Origin: Fibrobacterota bacterium | Lineage (GTDB): Bacteria; Fibrobacterota; Chitinivibrionia; Chitinivibrionales; JANQEN01 | DNA: 8,031 bases | Assembly: GCA_030619215.1 (NCBI GenBank) | Contig: JAUXBV010000127.1 | Coordinates: 1-8,031 of the forward strand | Direction: 5' to 3' | Part shown: piece after piece, positions 6,379-8,031 of the stretch | Numbering within the stretch: the first letter of the stretch is position 1 | How the letters are laid out: the number at the start of each line of letters is the position of its first letter | Notes under the pieces: generated by a model | The model's database searches: none | The model's input: the letters and a program-made list of their open reading frames with translations, nothing else | Told to the model about the DNA's origin: nothing | Program-made: the position numbers and the translations under genes

Positions 6379-8010
6379 ATGGCTTATGAAGATTACATGC
6401 TTGAATCCATAAAAAAAGTTGAGGCCAGCAGGCCAAAGAGGATTAAAGAAGTATACCGGCGCCTGAACGCTGAAGAAATAACCGGGGTTCTGAACAAGTA
6501 TCATCCTGATTATAAAAAAGAGTGTAAGAGAGAATTTAAATTTGGGCCCAGTAAAGGTGAAAAAGCGCCAAACGAATTTTTGGATGAAATAGAAGCCAAC
6601 CCGTTAATTAACCCGGAAAAATTTGACCTTGAAAAAGTTGACTACGATACCGACGTCCTTATAATCGGCGGCGGCGGCGCTGCCTCTTCCGCTGCCATTT
6701 TCGCAAAAGACAACGGCGCCGACGTATTAATGGCAACCAAGCTCAGGATAGGCGATGCCAACACCATGATGGCACAGGGCGGCATCCAGGCTGCGGATAA
6801 ACCGAACGACTCTCCCATGACCCACTACCTTGATGTTATGGGAGGAGGGCACTATGCGAACTCGCCGGAACTTGTCAAGGCGCTTGTTAAAGACGCCCCG
6901 TTTATCATCAAATGGCATGAGGATATGGGTGTCATGTATGATAAGGACCCTGACGGAACCATGCGAACAAGGCACGGGGGCGGCACCAGCAGAAAACGCA
7001 TGCATTCGGCAAGGGATTATACCGGCGCCGAAATCATGAGAACCCTCAGAGATGAAGTACAAAACAGGGAGATTAGCGTATTGGAGTTCACCCCAGCGGT
7101 AGAATTGCTAATGGACGATAAGGGACAGTGCTCAGGTGCAATCCTCTTTAACATGGAAACAAAGGAATACTTTATCGTGAGGGCCAGGACCACCATTTTG
7201 GCAACCGGCGGTTTCGGCAGGCTTCACATACAAAAATTCCCCACATCCAACCATTACGGCGCCACAGCAGACGGGCTGGTACTGGCTTACCGGCTTGGCG
7301 CTAAAATAGCACTCCTTGATTCGGTACAATATCACCCTACCGGAGCAGCATATCCCAGCCAGATATTAGGCCTTTTAATAACCGAGAAAGTCCGCGGTCT
7401 GGGCGCACAACTTCTTAATAAAGAGGGAGTACAGTTTACCTATCCCCTGGAAACCAGAGACGTGGAATCCTCCGTGATAATCCGGGAATGCTACGAGAGA
7501 AATAATGGTATAGAAACCCCTACCGGGATGAGAGGCGTATGGCTGGATTCACCATTGATCGATATTATTCACGGTGAAGGCACCGCAGCAAAAGAGCTGC
7601 CGGCCATGGTGCGCCAGTTCAAGAGAACGGATATTGACATTGTAAAACTGCCGATACTCATATTCCCTACCCTTCACTATCAAAACGGCGGTATAGAGAT
7701 AAAAGAAAATGCAGAAACCGCTGTTCCAAACCTCTATGCTGCAGGCGAGGTTGCAGGCGGAATCCACGGCAAGAACAGGCTCATGGGCAACTCCCTCATG
7801 GACGTAAACGTTTTTGGCAGAAGGGCCGGTATTGCAGCTGCGGAAGCATCTAAAAAAACAACACCCGGTAAACTGACATTGAAACACGTCACTGAATACA
7901 AAAAAATGCTTGAGGAAGCTGAAATAAAAACAGACCGGGTTGCTCCTATGCTGCTGCCGGATTACAGGCGGGAAGCGGTTAAGGATAAGATGTTGGAGCT
8001 ATTATCCTAA
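6379..8010 (+). CDS. Fumarate reductase/succinate dehydrogenase-type flavoprotein subunit, soluble
   Basis: It likely interconverts fumarate and succinate at an FAD. The 543 residues begin with a charged ~90-residue extension, then the FAD motif LIIGGGGAASSAA (Gly97-100). Active-site residues of the FrdA/SdhA family are all present: His319 in QYHPTG, Glu336 and Arg339 in TEKVRG, Arg360 in ETRDV, His433 in HYQNGG, and Arg467 in HGKNRLMGNS; AAGEVAGG and FGRRAG follow. In canonical FrdA/SdhA a His before TVAAQGG binds FAD covalently; here the segment reads GDANTMMAQGG, with Asn128 at that place, so FAD is probably noncovalent. The helical C-terminal domain of FrdA is largely missing, as the protein ends about 75 residues after Arg467. 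AGAGG at 6366-6370 precedes the ATG by 8 bases. No cytochrome b or anchor follows in the window. L-aspartate oxidase and other FrdA-family oxidoreductases are alternatives; propionate-pathway neighbours favour fumarate/succinate. Confidence 0.85.
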   Translation: MAYEDYMLESIKKVEASRPKRIKEVYRRLNAEEITGVLNKYHPDYKKECKREFKFGPSKGEKAPNEFLDEIEANPLINPEKFDLEKVDYDTDVLIIGGGGAASSAAIFAKDNGADVLMATKLRIGDANTMMAQGGIQAADKPNDSPMTHYLDVMGGGHYANSPELVKALVKDAPFIIKWHEDMGVMYDKDPDGTMRTRHGGGTSRKRMHSARDYTGAEIMRTLRDEVQNREISVLEFTPAVELLMDDKGQCSGAILFNMETKEYFIVRARTTILATGGFGRLHIQKFPTSNHYGATADGLVLAYRLGAKIALLDSVQYHPTGAAYPSQILGLLITEKVRGLGAQLLNKEGVQFTYPLETRDVESSVIIRECYERNNGIETPTGMRGVWLDSPLIDIIHGEGTAAKELPAMVRQFKRTDIDIVKLPILIFPTLHYQNGGIEIKENAETAVPNLYAAGEVAGGIHGKNRLMGNSLMDVNVFGRRAGIAAAEASKKTTPGKLTLKHVTEYKKMLEEAEIKTDRVAPMLLPDYRREAVKDKMLELLS

Positions 8011-8023
8011 GTATAGGATAATA
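8000..8023 (+). terminator. Perfect 10-base inverted repeat across the last stop codon
   Basis: TATTATCCTA at 8000-8009 is the exact reverse complement of TAGGATAATA at 8014-8023, with a 4-base loop. The stem includes the final codons and most of the TAA (8008-8010) of the flavoprotein gene. It is AT-rich, and the window stops 8 bases later without a T run, so it could be a terminator, an mRNA-stabilising end or a control element for a following gene. Confidence 0.4.
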
Positions 8024-8031
8024 TTGAGTAG

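Noticed and set aside
6727..7062. 111-codon open frame on the minus strand
   Set aside because: It is antisense to the FAD-binding part of the flavoprotein and has no family features; a shadow frame.
7549..7887. 112-codon open frame on the minus strand
   Set aside because: It lies wholly inside the conserved flavoprotein gene, covering its catalytic His433 and Arg467 motifs, and shows no recognisable domain or independent ribosome site; it is a shadow of coding bias.
5666..8010. Membrane-bound succinate dehydrogenase operon
   Set aside because: No cytochrome b or other membrane-spanning gene is present in the window, and the Fe-S subunit lacks the [3Fe-4S] pattern used next to quinone.
1..8031. 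CRISPR array, tRNA, rRNA, insertion sequence or phage genes
   Set aside because: I saw no regularly spaced repeats beyond the two-copy words noted, no cloverleaf-like sequence and no transposase or phage protein motifs in any frame.

Overview
The window reads as a bacterial anaerobic energy-metabolism locus carried entirely on the + strand. It joins two methylmalonyl-CoA pathway genes to a five-gene redox cluster. The dense iron-sulfur and flavin content, lack of any oxygen-linked enzyme, Shine-Dalgarno sites of the GGAGG type, a likely TTG start and tight gene spacing suit a strict anaerobe that makes or oxidises propionate or succinate. Desulfotomaculum/Pelotomaculum-type Clostridia and Desulfobacterota are both plausible hosts; the sequence alone does not decide.

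Layout. Bases 1-75 are open in one frame and may be the last 24 codons of an upstream gene that overlaps the next by ATGA. Methylmalonyl-CoA epimerase (72-473) is followed by the carboxyltransferase subunit of a methylmalonyl-CoA decarboxylase/propionyl-CoA carboxylase (about 512-2062). A 220-base gene-free stretch (2063-2282) then holds a degenerate repeat with a long imperfect hairpin and, at its end, a good sigma-70-type promoter. From there runs an apparent operon: HdrC-like (about 2283-2690), HdrB-like (2725-3672), HdrA-like (3672-5645), a [2Fe-2S]/2x[4Fe-4S] protein (5666-6361) and a fumarate reductase/succinate dehydrogenase-type flavoprotein (6379-8010). The window closes on a 10-base perfect inverted repeat spanning the last stop codon.

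How the genes may work together. Epimerase and carboxyltransferase act in the succinate <-> methylmalonyl-CoA <-> propionyl-CoA route, where succinate/fumarate interconversion is the energetically hard step. The flavoprotein keeps the full fumarate reductase active site, and no membrane anchor is encoded. Its Fe-S partner has ferredoxin-type clusters, and next to it lies a complete HdrABC set. The simplest inference is a soluble Hdr-linked fumarate reductase/succinate dehydrogenase, in which HdrA's flavin could bifurcate or confurcate electrons between ferredoxin and the fumarate/succinate couple. It resembles a split archaeal thiol:fumarate reductase with HdrA added. This is the most interesting content here; the electron partner of HdrA is not in the window and the coupling is unproven.
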